Assembly (NCBI RefSeq): GCF_030143245.1
Contig: NZ_JARJNS010000001.1
Location: 434,001 to 498,000, forward strand
Source: Rhabdaerophilum sp. SD176
Lineage (GTDB): Bacteria; Pseudomonadota; Alphaproteobacteria; Rhizobiales; Beijerinckiaceae
Length of the DNA: 64,000 nucleotides
Direction: 5' to 3'
Positions 27,016 through 36,184 of the stretch are shown piece after piece. Position 1 is the stretch's first letter; every line of letters begins with the position of its first letter. The notes under the pieces are model-generated. The model searched no databases and had not been told where the DNA came from. It was given only the letters and a program-made list of their open reading frames with translations. The translations under genes and the position numbers were made by a program.

Positions 27016-27450
27016 CTAAAGCAAGCCCAATGCACGCAAATCATCCCGCATCGCCTGCGGCATGCTTTCCGGCGCAGTATCGGGGCGAATATCGGCCGGA
27101 GTATCGCCAGCAGGCAGGTAGCGCCAGCCCTGGAAGGGGCGGCAGGGCCGCGACTGGACCGGGACGACAACCGGCTCCAGCACGAGATGGCAGCGCTGGA
27201 TGCCATCCTCGGCCGTGAAGGGCTCGATTGCCTCGACGCGCTGGCGCGCAGCAATGCGGCCCTTGATCACCCAGTAGAGCGAGCCGCCATCGAGGATCTC
27301 GTCCATCCTTTTCGGCACCATCCGTGTCGTATGCGTCTGGCGATAGGGCCGGCCGAGCCGCTGGAACAGCAGGCGCGTCTCCTCGATCCAGCTTTCGAGA
27401 TCCGCGATGGACTCGCAGCCAACACAGAGTTTCAGCAGATGCAGCGTCAT
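27016..27450 (-). CDS. DUF1489 family protein
   Basis: A 144-residue protein beginning MTLHLLKLCVGCESIADLE, characteristic of DUF1489, a conserved alphaproteobacterial family of unknown function. TRMVPKRMDEILDGGSLYWVIKG and CHLVLEPVVVPVQSRPCRPF are further conserved blocks. Its ATG overlaps the mccA stop by four bases, so it is translated from the same message. No signal peptide or membrane segment is seen. Confidence 0.88.
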   Translation of the reverse strand: MTLHLLKLCVGCESIADLESWIEETRLLFQRLGRPYRQTHTTRMVPKRMDEILDGGSLYWVIKGRIAARQRVEAIEPFTAEDGIQRCHLVLEPVVVPVQSRPCRPFQGWRYLPAGDTPADIRPDTAPESMPQAMRDDLRALGLL

Positions 27451-29414
27451 GATGCCGGGTCGGCCTCCGCGATGCTCATGATCCGGGCGCCTTCGCCAAG
27501 TTGCGTGCCCGCTTCATGGGCGAGGCCCTCGACACGCCCGGCCCGCGGGGCAAGCACCGGATGCTCCATCTTCATCGCCTCGACAATCGCCACGCGTTGT
27601 CCCTTCTCCACGAGGTCGCCCTCGGCCACGAACACGGCGACAAGCTTGCCATGCATCGGCGCCTTGACGAGGCCGCCGCCATCGCCACCGCCGGCCTCGA
27701 AGGAGACATCCAGAGGGTCGACAAGCGCCAGTCGTGTCTGCCGGCCTCGATCAAGCACATAGAGCGCATCCCCGCCCTCGACGAGGGCGAAACTCCGCTC
27801 CGGCCCGTCCAGATCCATCAGGATGGCCTCGCCCGCCGCATCGACGGGCAGGAAAATCGGCTCACCCTCGACCTGGAGGCGGATCTCGCCCTTGCGGCCC
27901 GGCGCCATGGCGAAGCCGTCCGTCGCATTCCACGGATCGCTCGCCCAGCCCGAGCGGGACATGGCTGCCTCGGCCAGTCGGGCCTTCTCCTCGGCCAGCA
28001 GTGCCAACGCTCCCGCCGCGACAGCGGCATCATCGCGTTCCGGCGGCACCGCGCCGAGCGCGGCGAGGTTACGGTCGATCAGCCCGGTATCGAGCTTTCC
28101 GGCGCGGAAATCCGGATGGTCGATCAGGTTGCACAGGAAGCGCGTATTGGTCTTCGGCCCGGCCACGACCGATTCCGCCAGCGCATCACGCAGCCTGTCG
28201 AGCGCAATATCGCGCGTCGGGCCATGGGCGATCACCTTGGCGATCATCGGATCATAGAACGGCGTCACCTCGCCGCCCTCGATGACGCCGGAATCGATCC
28301 GGATCCCCTCGCCGCCTGCCAGCCGCAGGGCATGCAGCCGGCCGGTCGAAGGCAGGAAGCCGCGCTCGGGTTCCTCGGCATAGAGCCGGGCCTCGACGGC
28401 ATGGCCATCGATCCGGAGGTCCTCCTGCCGCATCGGCAGCTTCTCGCCGGCTGCCACGCGGAACTGCCATTCGACGAGGTCGAGCCCGGTAATCGCCTCC
28501 GAGACCGGATGCTCGACCTGCAGGCGCGTATTCATTTCCATGAAATAGAACCCGTCCGGCCGGAGCCCCTGCGAGCCATCCGCGATGAATTCCACCGTCC
28601 CGGCGCCGAAATAGCCGACAGCCCGGCCCGCCTCGACCGCCGCCTTGCCGAAGGCCGCGCGCACCTCCGGCGTCATGCCGGGCGCCGGCGCTTCCTCGAT
28701 CACCTTCTGGTGGCGGCGCTGCATCGAGCAATCGCGCTCGAAGACATGCAGGATATTGCCATGCCGGTCGCCGAAGATCTGCACCTCGACATGGCGCGGC
28801 GCCGTCACGTATTTCTCGATCAGAACGCGCGCATCGCCGAAGGAATTCGAGGCCTCGCGCTGGCAGGAAGCCAGGGCCTCCTCGAAATCGGCATGTTTGT
28901 CGACGCGGCGCATGCCCTTCCCGCCCCCGCCGGCCACGGCCTTGATGAGGACCGGGTAGCCGATCTGGTAGGCCTTTTCCTTGAGGAAGGCGGGGTCCTG
29001 GATCTCGCCGTGATAGCCCGGCACCACCGGCACACCGGCTTTCTCGACCAGGCTCTTGGCGGCATCCTTCAGCCCCATCGCCCGGACAGCCGAAGGCGGC
29101 GGGCCGACAAAGACCACGCCGGCGGCAGCACAGGCCTCGGCAAATTCGGCATTTTCCGACAGGAACCCGTAACCGGGATGCAGGCATTCGGCGCCTGTGC
29201 GGCGGGCGACGTCGAGGATGCGTTCCGTGACGAGATAGCTCTCCCGCGCCGGGGCCGGGCCGATGCAATGGGCCTCGTCGGCAAAGGCCACGAAGGGCGC
29301 CGCCGCATCGGCCTCGGAATGGACGGCAATCACCCGGAGGCCAAGCCGGCGGGCGGTGCGGGCGACGCGAAGGGCGATTTCACCGCGATTGGCAATCAGG
29401 ACGCTGGAAAACAT
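27447..29414 (-). CDS. mccA: Methylcrotonyl-CoA carboxylase biotin-carrying (alpha) subunit
   Basis: A 655-residue acyl-CoA carboxylase alpha chain. The biotin carboxylase part (about 1-450) contains GGGGKGMRRV (ATP grasp loop) and FMEMNTRLQVEHPVSEAITG. The C-terminal biotinyl domain has EAMKMEH with the biotin-bearing lysine, preceded by VKAPMHGKLVAV. Acetyl-, propionyl-, geranyl- and methylcrotonyl-CoA carboxylase alpha chains look alike. I call methylcrotonyl because the carboxyltransferase at 32736 and the isovaleryl-CoA dehydrogenase at 37800 are leucine-pathway enzymes on the same strand. It is coupled to the DUF1489 gene downstream. Confidence 0.9.
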   Translation of the reverse strand: MFSSVLIANRGEIALRVARTARRLGLRVIAVHSEADAAAPFVAFADEAHCIGPAPARESYLVTERILDVARRTGAECLHPGYGFLSENAEFAEACAAAGVVFVGPPPSAVRAMGLKDAAKSLVEKAGVPVVPGYHGEIQDPAFLKEKAYQIGYPVLIKAVAGGGGKGMRRVDKHADFEEALASCQREASNSFGDARVLIEKYVTAPRHVEVQIFGDRHGNILHVFERDCSMQRRHQKVIEEAPAPGMTPEVRAAFGKAAVEAGRAVGYFGAGTVEFIADGSQGLRPDGFYFMEMNTRLQVEHPVSEAITGLDLVEWQFRVAAGEKLPMRQEDLRIDGHAVEARLYAEEPERGFLPSTGRLHALRLAGGEGIRIDSGVIEGGEVTPFYDPMIAKVIAHGPTRDIALDRLRDALAESVVAGPKTNTRFLCNLIDHPDFRAGKLDTGLIDRNLAALGAVPPERDDAAVAAGALALLAEEKARLAEAAMSRSGWASDPWNATDGFAMAPGRKGEIRLQVEGEPIFLPVDAAGEAILMDLDGPERSFALVEGGDALYVLDRGRQTRLALVDPLDVSFEAGGGDGGGLVKAPMHGKLVAVFVAEGDLVEKGQRVAIVEAMKMEHPVLAPRAGRVEGLAHEAGTQLGEGARIMSIAEADPAS

Positions 29415-29417
29415 GCT

Positions 29418-30095
29418 CTAATCCATCGATTTGGGATCATTGGCGCCGGACGTTGCATGGCTTTCGGGGTCTTGTCTATCAGGCAGGCGACAACGTCCCC
29501 AATCTTGATAGACGCTCAGGCCGATCGCCCCGGCCGCTTGCAAGTTGAGCGCGATCACCACCAGATCGAGGATGATTTCCGGCGTCTGCGAGGGGTTGAG
29601 CCGCGCCCAGAGGCCGACAATGGCGAAAGCCGTGGTGGAGACCATGTCGTTGCGGCTCGACAGCCATGTCGCCATGATCAGCGGGTTGTCGCTGCCGCGG
29701 AACCGGACCATCAGCCCCACCACGAACAGCGCCAGACCGATCGCCGTGAAGGCCGACCAGCCAGCCACCCAGGGTTCTGGGCGGCGGCCGGTTGCGATCT
29801 TGTCCCAGAGGTCGTAGCCCGTATGCGCGGCCGCGACGAGCAGCACGCCGGCCACCCAGAGCGCGGCCAGTTCCTCGAACCGCTGGCCGCGCCCGAAAAC
29901 CGCAAGCGCCACCGCCCAGAGCGCGACATCATAGATCCAGTCGATCCCGTCCTTGAGCAGGAACCGATCGCCGAGATGCAGCGCATAGAGGCTCTGCGTG
30001 ACGGCCAGCCCGGCAATGACGCCGACAATCAGCATCACCCGGCGCCGGTAGAGGCGGGATTCGTCAGCAGTGATTGGCTGGGCAGCGTGATCCAT
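29418..30095 (-). CDS. Membrane protein related to the transmembrane half of CDF cation transporters
   Basis: A 225-residue protein with about five or six hydrophobic segments. RLYRRRVMLIVGVIAGL and the block NPLIMATWLSSRNDMVSTT resemble the fifth helix region of cation diffusion facilitators (HxxxD-type). The usual metal-binding residues are not all there, and the C-terminal cytoplasmic domain is missing. It may be a degenerate or specialised relative. It lies three bases upstream of mccA. The ATG at 30095 follows the RidA terminator by about 60 bases, so it could have its own promoter. Confidence 0.65.
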   Translation of the reverse strand: MDHAAQPITADESRLYRRRVMLIVGVIAGLAVTQSLYALHLGDRFLLKDGIDWIYDVALWAVALAVFGRGQRFEELAALWVAGVLLVAAAHTGYDLWDKIATGRRPEPWVAGWSAFTAIGLALFVVGLMVRFRGSDNPLIMATWLSSRNDMVSTTAFAIVGLWARLNPSQTPEIILDLVVIALNLQAAGAIGLSVYQDWGRCRLPDRQDPESHATSGANDPKSMD

Positions 30096-30154
30096 CCGCC
30101 GATGGTGCCCCGGCTGGCGCCTGAAATCTACAGGCCCGCCCGGCCCGTCCCTGC

Positions 30155-30186
30155 AAAGAAAAAGGGCCGGCGCATCGCACCGGCCC
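30155..30186 (-). terminator. Intrinsic terminator of the ridA-like gene
   Basis: On the minus strand GGGCCGGTGC-GAT-GCGCCGGCCC (ten pairs, one G-T) is followed by TTTTTCTTTG. It ends the transcript of the gene at 30215-30565. Confidence 0.87.
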
Positions 30187-30214
30187 CGAAGGTTCGCGCA
30201 ATCGCTCCGCCGCT

Positions 30215-30565
30215 TTACTTCGCGGCGACAACCATGATCTCGACCTTGTAATCCGGCGTCGCCAGGCTGGCTTCCACCGTGGCGCGGGCCGGGGTGTTGC
30301 CGGGGCTGACCCAGGCATCCCACACCGCATTCATCTGCCCGAAGGTCGACATGTCGCTGATCCAGATATTGGCGCGCAGCAGCTTCGACTTGTCCGTGCC
30401 GGCCAAAGCCAGCAGGCGGTCGATCTCGGCAAGGATCTGCTGGGTCTGGCCGGTCACGTCCTGCTTGTTGTCATCGGCGACGATGCCCGCGAGATAGACG
30501 GTATCGCCATGGATGACGGCCTTTGACATGCGCGGACCGGTTTCGATGCGGGTGATGCTGGCCAT
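30215..30565 (-). CDS. RidA family protein (enamine/imine deaminase type)
   Basis: A 116-residue Rid protein of normal RidA length. The active-site arginine lies in TPARATVEASLATPDYKVEI near the C-terminus, matching RidA Arg105. HGDTVYLAGIVADD and LLRANIWISDMSTF are the other family blocks. The likely role is hydrolysis of reactive 2-aminoacrylate-type enamines. It is followed by a strong terminator. The upstream gap to the SDR gene contains a short direct repeat. Confidence 0.88.
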   Translation of the reverse strand: MASITRIETGPRMSKAVIHGDTVYLAGIVADDNKQDVTGQTQQILAEIDRLLALAGTDKSKLLRANIWISDMSTFGQMNAVWDAWVSPGNTPARATVEASLATPDYKVEIMVVAAK

Positions 30566-30617
30566 AGGGGCTCCTTCGGGTTGGGCAGGGGTAAACAGGC
30601 AGTTGGCAGTCGGAGTA

Positions 30618-30647
30618 GGCAATCACCCTCCAAAAGGCAATCACCCT
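30618..30647. repeat. Short direct repeat between ridA-like and SDR genes
   Basis: GGCAATCACCCT occurs at 30618-30629 and again at 30636-30647, 18 bp apart start to start. It lies about 55-80 bp upstream of the RidA start codon on its coding strand, so it might be a tandem regulator site. It may also be a trivial slippage product. Confidence 0.5.
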
Positions 30648-30676
30648 TCCCGACAGCTCACGGTCGAATCCCGCGT

Positions 30677-31426
30677 TCAGCCGCGCCCGACGAAGGGCAT
30701 CTTGGTCGCCATGACATTCATGGTCAGCACATTCGCCTCGAGCGGCAGGCTGGCCATATGCGCCACAGCATTGGCGACATGCTCGACATCCATCACCGCC
30801 TCGACGGCCGTGGTGCCATTGGCCTGCAGCACGCCGGTCGTCATCTTGCGGGCCATATCGGTCAGCGCGTTGCCGATATCGATCTGCCCGACGGCGATAT
30901 CATGCTCGCGGCCATCGAGGGCCCCGGTCTTGGTCAGGCCGAGCACGGCATGCTTGGTGGCGGTATAGGCCGCCGAGAACGGCCGTGGCGTGTAGGAGGA
31001 AACCGAGCCATTATTGATGATGCGGCCGCCTTTCGGGCTCTGGCGCTTCATCACGCGGAACGCCGCCTGCATGCAGTAGAACACGCCCGACAGGTTCGTA
31101 TCGACCACGGCCTTCCATTGCTCGACCGGAAGCTCATCCCACTGGACGGGCGGCGCGCCGATCCCGGCATTGTTGAACACCACGTCGATCCGGCCGAATT
31201 TGGCCACCAGCGCGTCAAACGCCGCATTGACCTGCACCGGATCGGTCACATCGGCCGGCAGCGCGATCGCCTCGCCCGGGCCGGCCAGCGCGATCGTCTC
31301 GTTGAGGGCATCGGCGCGGCGGCCCATCAGGCCCACCTTGTAGCCGTCCTTGAGGAACCTGATCGCCACCGCGCGACCCACGCCCGAACCGGCGCCCGTG
31401 ATCAGCGCCACCTTGTTGCTCGCCAT
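30677..31426 (-). CDS. Short-chain dehydrogenase/reductase family oxidoreductase
   Basis: A 249-residue classical SDR. The cofactor loop TGAGSGVG is at residues 10-17, NNAGIG near 90-95, a serine in NNGSVSS near 144, and the catalytic YTATK near 157-161. The arginines following the first strand (GRRADAL) suggest NADP preference. The substrate is unknown. It stands among leucine catabolism genes without being part of that pathway as usually known. Confidence 0.9.
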   Translation of the reverse strand: MASNKVALITGAGSGVGRAVAIRFLKDGYKVGLMGRRADALNETIALAGPGEAIALPADVTDPVQVNAAFDALVAKFGRIDVVFNNAGIGAPPVQWDELPVEQWKAVVDTNLSGVFYCMQAAFRVMKRQSPKGGRIINNGSVSSYTPRPFSAAYTATKHAVLGLTKTGALDGREHDIAVGQIDIGNALTDMARKMTTGVLQANGTTAVEAVMDVEHVANAVAHMASLPLEANVLTMNVMATKMPFVGRG

Positions 31427-31570
31427 CGAAACCTCCCATTGGTTGGGGTTACGATTAGCCGGGCGGATGGCGCTTGTCAGCAGGGAAGTGCAGGATTGTA
31501 TGCAGTGTGCAGGTCAGCTGGCGGGGGATCCGGGCAGAGCGGATGCCCTGTCCGCCGGGAACATTCAGGC

Positions 31571-32641
31571 TCAGACCAGCAGGAAGTCTCCCTTGTCGAA
31601 GGCGTAGATGCTGGCACCGTGGAACGTTACGGTGCTGGCAAGGCCCGTCTTGATCACGACATCATCACCCACCTGCTTCATGGCAGCAAAAACGTCATCG
31701 ACAGATTTGAAGGTCGAGCCGGCAATCTGCAGCACATCCTCGCCGTACCAACCGGCCTCGAACTGGTAGATATGGTCGTGCGTATAGCCGCTAGTGTTCA
31801 GCTGTGCCTGATGCCGGACGAGATCAGACGCGTAGTCATGGCTGCCAGGCCAGCGTTGGCCGGGATTGGTGCCGCAGTAAATGTCGTTGTAGCCTTCCCC
31901 CCCAGCCAAGAGATCAAAGCCGGTACCGCCATTGAGCGTGTCGTTCCCGGTCTCGCCGAACAGGAAGTCATTCCCGGCATCCCCGAACATCACATCGTCG
32001 GAATTGCCGCCACGCAAAACGTCTTTGCCATCGCCGCCCCAGATATAGTCTGCACCTTCATCGCCCATCAGCGTGTCGTTGCCGGCATCGCCGGAGATAT
32101 AATCCGTCAGCGCACCGCCTGAGATGTAGTCATCGCCGTCACCGCCGAACAGATAATCCTCGCCGGCATTGCCAAAGAGCTTGTCATTGCCCTTGCCGCC
32201 GAAGAACCAGTCGGTTCCCTCATTGCCCTTCATGGTATCGGCATAATTGGAGCCGACGAATTGTTCGACGGATTGCACCGTATCGGTTTTGCCTGATGCG
32301 GAGCTCACATAGGTCAGATTCGGTGAAGCAGCGTATTTGGAGCCGACATTGATCGTAACGCCGTAGAATGACAGCGAGTAATCGACCGTATCAAAGCCGC
32401 CATCACCGGAGATGTAGTGTCCGCCGGCGTCAGAATAGATGAGGTCATCGCCAGCACCGCCATAGCCGGAATGTTTTCCGCTGAAAAGATAGAGCGTATC
32501 GTGGCCATTACCGCCGTCGACATAATCGCTGCTCGACATTCCATAAAGCGTGTCATTGCCATCCTCTCCAAGGATGATGTCGTGATCTGACGTCCCGTAG
32601 AGAATATTGGCGAGCGCGTTGCCGAGAATCGTGTTGGCCAT
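31571..32641 (-). CDS. RTX (hemolysin-type) calcium-binding repeat protein
   Basis: A 356-residue protein built almost wholly of nonapeptide repeats of the form GGxGxDxLx (for example GEDGNDTLYG, GGDGDDYISGG, GDAGNDFLFGE). These fold into Ca2+-binding parallel beta rolls outside the cell. There is no N-terminal signal peptide. The C-terminal part ends in a hydrophobic DFLLV, which fits type I secretion. No ABC exporter or HlyD gene lies nearby, and no enzyme domain is attached. Codon use is visibly less GC-rich than in the neighbours. It sits between mccB and the SDR gene and may be a later insertion. Confidence 0.88.
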   Translation of the reverse strand: MANTILGNALANILYGTSDHDIILGEDGNDTLYGMSSSDYVDGGNGHDTLYLFSGKHSGYGGAGDDLIYSDAGGHYISGDGGFDTVDYSLSFYGVTINVGSKYAASPNLTYVSSASGKTDTVQSVEQFVGSNYADTMKGNEGTDWFFGGKGNDKLFGNAGEDYLFGGDGDDYISGGALTDYISGDAGNDTLMGDEGADYIWGGDGKDVLRGGNSDDVMFGDAGNDFLFGETGNDTLNGGTGFDLLAGGEGYNDIYCGTNPGQRWPGSHDYASDLVRHQAQLNTSGYTHDHIYQFEAGWYGEDVLQIAGSTFKSVDDVFAAMKQVGDDVVIKTGLASTVTFHGASIYAFDKGDFLLV

Positions 32642-32735
32642 TGGTTGTCCCCTGATTGCATGGCGACTGCCTTTGCCGCCGATGATCAGAAGATGTCAGG
32701 CCAGGGTCCGGGACGCTGTGCTTTGGAGCACCCCG

Positions 32736-34343
32736 TTACATCCGGAACACACCAAACCGTGTCTCGGGGATCGGCGCGTTGAGGCAGGCCGAGAAGGCAA
32801 GGCCCAGCACGCGGCGCGTCTCGCTCGGCAGGATGACGCCGTCATCCCAGAGCCGTGCAGTGGCATGATAGGGCGAGCCTTCCTGTTCGTATTTCGCGCG
32901 GATCGGGGCCTTGAACCCTTCCTCGTCCTCGATGCTCCAGCTCTTGCCTTCGGCCTCGAGATTGTCGCGCCGCACCGTCGCCAGCACGGAAGCCGCCTGC
33001 TCGCCGCCCATCACCGAGATGCGGCTGTTCGGCCAGGTGAAGAGGAAGCGCGGGCTGTAGGCCCGGCCGCACATGCCGTAATTGCCGGCGCCGAACGAGC
33101 CACCGACCAGCACGGTGATTTTCGGCACTTCCGCCGAGGCCACGGCGGTGACGAGCTTCGCCCCGTCCTTGGCGATGCCGCCGGCCTCGTACTGGCTGCC
33201 GACCATGAAGCCGGAGATATTCTGCAGGAAGAGCAGCGGAATCCGCCTTTGGCAGCACAATTCGATGAAATGCGCGCCCTTGAGCGCACTTTCCGAGAAC
33301 AGGATGCCGTTATTGGCAATGATGCCCACCGGCATCCCGTAGAGCGAGGCAAAGCCGGTGACGAGCGTGGTGCCGTACAGCGCCTTGAACTCATCGAAGC
33401 GCGAGCCGTCGACGATCCGGCCGATCACCTCGCGGATATCATATTGCCGCTTGAGGTCGGTCGGGACCAGCATTTCCAGCTCGGCCGGGTCGAGCACCGG
33501 ATCTTCCGGCTGCCCGAGCGCGATATCGATCAGCTTCCGGCTGTTGAGATTGGCCACGATGCGCCGGGCCAGAGCGAGGGCGTGGCGGTCATCGGCGGCG
33601 TAATGGTCCGCCACGCCGGAGCGGCGGGCATGGACATCGGCCCCGCCTAGATCCTCGGCCGAGACCACCTCGCCCGTTGCCGCCTTCACCAGCGGTGGTC
33701 CGCCGAGGAAGATCGTGCCCTGCTGGCGAACGATGATCGTCTCGTCGCTCATTGCCGGCACATAGGCACCGCCGGCCGTGCAGGAGCCCATCACCACCGC
33801 GATCTGGGGGATGCCCATGCTCGAAAGCCGGGCCTGATTGTAGAAGATGCGGCCGAAATGCTCGCGATCCGGGAAGACATCGGTCTGGTGCGGCAGGTTC
33901 GCGCCACCGGAATCGACGAGATAGACGCAGGGAAGCCGGTTCTCGCGGGCGATTTCCTGCGCCCGGAGATGCTTCTTCACCGTCATCGGATAATAGGTGC
34001 CCCCCTTGATGGTCGCGTCATTGCAGACAATCATCACCTCGCGGCCCTCGACGCGGCCGATCCCGGCAATCATCCCGGCGCCATGGATATCGTCATCGTA
34101 CATGCCATGGGCGGCAAGGGCCCCGATCTCGAGGAAGGGCGAGCCGGTATCCAGCAGGCCGAGCACCCGGTCGCGCGGGAGCAGCTTGCCGCGCGCCACA
34201 TGACGCTCGCGCGCCTTGTCCGGCCCGCCGAGCGCCGCAATGTGCCGCTTCTCGACAAGCTCGCTGCGGAGGGCGGCCCAGGCCTCCTGGTTCGCCAGGG
34301 CTTCGGGAAGGGAAGGATCAAAACCGGAACGCAAAATCGCCAT
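32736..34343 (-). CDS. mccB: Methylcrotonyl-CoA carboxylase carboxyltransferase (beta) subunit
   Basis: A 535-residue biotin-dependent carboxyltransferase that carboxylates 3-methylcrotonyl-CoA in leucine breakdown. Typical blocks are [66 protein letters not shown] and [25 protein letters not shown]. The last is the MccB form of the acyl-CoA-binding loop, and [20 protein letters not shown] follows. These features separate it from propionyl-CoA carboxylase beta chains. GAGG precedes the ATG at 34343. The partner mccA lies 3.3 kb downstream on the same strand. Confidence 0.93.
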   Translation of the reverse strand: MAILRSGFDPSLPEALANQEAWAALRSELVEKRHIAALGGPDKARERHVARGKLLPRDRVLGLLDTGSPFLEIGALAAHGMYDDDIHGAGMIAGIGRVEGREVMIVCNDATIKGGTYYPMTVKKHLRAQEIARENRLPCVYLVDSGGANLPHQTDVFPDREHFGRIFYNQARLSSMGIPQIAVVMGSCTAGGAYVPAMSDETIIVRQQGTIFLGGPPLVKAATGEVVSAEDLGGADVHARRSGVADHYAADDRHALALARRIVANLNSRKLIDIALGQPEDPVLDPAELEMLVPTDLKRQYDIREVIGRIVDGSRFDEFKALYGTTLVTGFASLYGMPVGIIANNGILFSESALKGAHFIELCCQRRIPLLFLQNISGFMVGSQYEAGGIAKDGAKLVTAVASAEVPKITVLVGGSFGAGNYGMCGRAYSPRFLFTWPNSRISVMGGEQAASVLATVRRDNLEAEGKSWSIEDEEGFKAPIRAKYEQEGSPYHATARLWDDGVILPSETRRVLGLAFSACLNAPIPETRFGVFRM

Positions 34344-34370
34344 ACGACCTCGCAAAGAGACACGAATGAA

Positions 34371-34406
34371 TAAAAAACGGGCGCGGCACCTGAAAATGCC
34401 GCGCCC
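34371..34406 (-). terminator. Intrinsic terminator upstream of mccB (end of GST transcript)
   Basis: On the minus strand GGGCGCGGCA, an eight-base loop, and TGCCGCGCCC are followed by GTTTTTTA. This ten-pair stem ends transcription from the GST gene and isolates mccB, which needs its own promoter in the remaining 27 bases or reads through. Confidence 0.87.
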
Positions 34407-34500
34407 ATATTCCCGTTTCCGGCGCCGGTTTCAACGGCAATAAAGTTTCTCCGAACGGCGAAATTTTTCGCCCTCTGTCAGGCCCAGCGCTTGACAGACT

Positions 34501-35214
34501 TCACCGCATCGTCGGCCGCAACTTGTCGATATTGTCGGTCGAGGCAATCTTCCACGGCTCCGCCACCGCCGCCTGATACCATTTCTGGAAAGCCGGCAAG
34601 TTGTAGATCGCGTCGATATATTCGTTGGTGACCCGGTCGACCGGGACCTCGTAGGAACGGATCCGGGTGGCGAGCGGGGCCATCATCGCATCGACGGCGC
34701 CGAATTCCCCGAACAGGAACGGGCCGTTGCCGGCCGCTTCCAGCCGGAACTTGCGCCAGTAATTGCACAGGCGCATCACGTCCTCGTCGGCGGCGGCACT
34801 CATCCGACGGGCCGCGCGGCGGCGCAGGTTCATCGGGCAATGGGCGCGAAACGCCTGGAAACCGGAATGGACTTCCGAGGCGAGCGCGCGGGCCAGCGCG
34901 CGGTATTCCTGCTCTTCCGGCCAGAGATTGGCTTCGGGATGCTTCTCCGCCACGTATTCGATGATGGCGAGCGATTCCCAGAGCAGAAGGTTTCCGTATT
35001 TCAGCGCCGGAACCTGCCCGGTCGGTGAATACTGGAGCACCTGCTGCTTGGTATTCGGGTGATCGAGCGGGATCAGCACCTCGGCAAAGGGGATACTCTT
35101 GGCAGCCATGGCCAGCCAGGGCCGGAGCGACCACGAGGAATAATTCTTGTTCCCGATGACCAGCGTGAGCTTCGGCGGGTATTTCGGCTTGTCGTGAATA
35201 TTTGTCGCAACCAT
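34501..35214 (-). CDS. Glutathione S-transferase family protein
   Basis: A 237-residue GST-fold protein. The N-terminal thioredoxin-like domain has IGNKNYSSWSLRPWLAM, with the Ser-Ser pair typical of zeta-like or YfcF/YibF-like bacterial GSTs. It also has the cis-proline loop TGQVPALKYG and LLWESLAIIEYVAEKHP. The C-terminal helical domain follows (FLFGEFGAVDAMMAPLATR). Substrate unknown. It is upstream of a strong terminator and downstream of the rhodanese gene, which has 25 bases between them. Confidence 0.88.
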   Translation of the reverse strand: MVATNIHDKPKYPPKLTLVIGNKNYSSWSLRPWLAMAAKSIPFAEVLIPLDHPNTKQQVLQYSPTGQVPALKYGNLLLWESLAIIEYVAEKHPEANLWPEEQEYRALARALASEVHSGFQAFRAHCPMNLRRRAARRMSAAADEDVMRLCNYWRKFRLEAAGNGPFLFGEFGAVDAMMAPLATRIRSYEVPVDRVTNEYIDAIYNLPAFQKWYQAAVAEPWKIASTDNIDKLRPTMR

Positions 35215-35239
35215 TCAATTCTCCCCAGACAGGCAGACC

Positions 35240-35632
35240 TCAGGCATCCACGGGACCGCCGTGCTTCTTCCACGCCCCGAACCCACCCTGAATATGCGCA
35301 ACTGGTTTCAAACCCATTTCCTGCGCGACTTTAGCGGCCAGCGCGGAGCGCCAGCCGCCGGCGCAGAAAAACACGTAGGTCTTGTCCTGCTGGAAGGCCG
35401 GCTTGGCATAGGGGCTCTCAGGGTCGATCCAGAATTCAAGCATGCCCCGGGGGCAATGGAAGGCACCGGGCATCCGGCCCTCGCGCTCGAGTTCCCGCGG
35501 ATCGCGGAGATCCACGAACTGGACATCCTCGCGCCCGGCCATTGCCACCGCTTCCTCCACCGACAGCGTGCGGATGACGGCCTCGGCTTCTTCGAGCAGG
35601 GCCTTGTAGCCCTTGGTGATGACAGGCGGCAC
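35240..35632 (-). CDS. Rhodanese-like sulfurtransferase
   Basis: A 130-residue single-domain rhodanese. The active-site loop is CAGGWRS, following KTYVFF, with the catalytic cysteine. VQFVDLRDPRELEREGRMPGAFHCPRG is the other family hallmark. It probably transfers sulfane sulfur in the cytoplasm. The frame extends to a TTG at 35695, but the GTG at 35632 has GGGG eight bases upstream and starts where the homologous domain starts. It seems to be co-transcribed with the GST gene. Confidence 0.87.
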   Translation of the reverse strand: MPPVITKGYKALLEEAEAVIRTLSVEEAVAMAGREDVQFVDLRDPRELEREGRMPGAFHCPRGMLEFWIDPESPYAKPAFQQDKTYVFFCAGGWRSALAAKVAQEMGLKPVAHIQGGFGAWKKHGGPVDA

Positions 35633-35754
35633 GGCGAAACCCCGAATCGCTGGTTGATTATGACCAATCTGTATGGTCTCCGCGTGAACACGCAATTACT
35701 GGTATAGGAAAACAGGCAGCAATTCACGGCTTGACGGGCCCTCATGACCATGAA

Positions 35755-36042
35755 ATGCCCGCCACCATGACACATCCCGCTCCAGATGCAGCCGCCATCG
35801 AGGCCACCATGCTCCAGCTTGTGGCCGAGCGCGGACCCGAAAAGTCGATCTGCCCGTCCGAGGTTGCCCGCAGCCTGGCCGGTCCGGCTTCGGAGCAATG
35901 GGGGCCGCTGATGCAGCCGGTCCGGCAGGTTGCGGTACGTCTGGCCTCAGCGGGACGCATCGTCATCCTCCGCAAGGGAAAGCCGGCCGATCCGCATGAT
36001 TTCAAAGGCGTTTACCGCCTGTCCCTGCCCCGGCTCGACTGA
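35755..36042 (+). CDS. DUF3253 family protein
   Basis: A 95-residue cytoplasmic protein. AIEATMLQLVAERGPEKSICPSEVARSLAG and MQPVRQVAVRLASAGRIVILRKGKP read as a winged-helix domain, the pattern of DUF3253. The C-terminal DPHDFKGVYRL is also typical. The function is not known; a DNA-binding role is plausible from the fold. The ATG at 35755 or 35767 may be the start; neither has a strong ribosome site. Confidence 0.8.
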   Translation: MPATMTHPAPDAAAIEATMLQLVAERGPEKSICPSEVARSLAGPASEQWGPLMQPVRQVAVRLASAGRIVILRKGKPADPHDFKGVYRLSLPRLD

Positions 36043-36087
36043 AACGTCCGGCTCTTCGTTCACCGTTTGGTGACGAAGCGCAGGGAG

Positions 36088-36105
36088 AGCCCGCTCCGGC
36101 GGGCT
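36088..36105 (+). terminator. Weak hairpin after the DUF3253 gene
   Basis: AGCCCGC-TCCG-GCGGGCT with a UNCG-like loop, followed only by TGGCAAG. It could be a terminator or processing hairpin for the DUF3253 transcript. Confidence 0.4.
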
Positions 36106-36118
36106 TGGCAAGACCGGG

Positions 36119-36184
36119 TTTCTGTGGTTTTTTGCGTTCAGATTTTTTGACTTTATTCCTTTATTTTTTTGATTTGAGGATTTC
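36119..36184 (+). promoter_or_regulatory. T-rich leader in front of the TadG-like gene
   Basis: These 66 bases are dominated by T (runs of six to seven T at 36130-36135, 36147-36152 and 36165-36171) in a genome that is otherwise strongly GC-rich. TTGAGGA at the end supplies the ribosome site before ATG 36185. The stretch may hold the promoter, a U-rich translation enhancer or an Hfq-type binding region. No standard -35/-10 pair stands out. Confidence 0.45.

Noticed and set aside
27501-30251. 916-codon plus-strand frame opposite mccA
   Set aside because: Antisense to a clear carboxylase gene and its neighbour; Arg/His/Gly-rich shadow translation.
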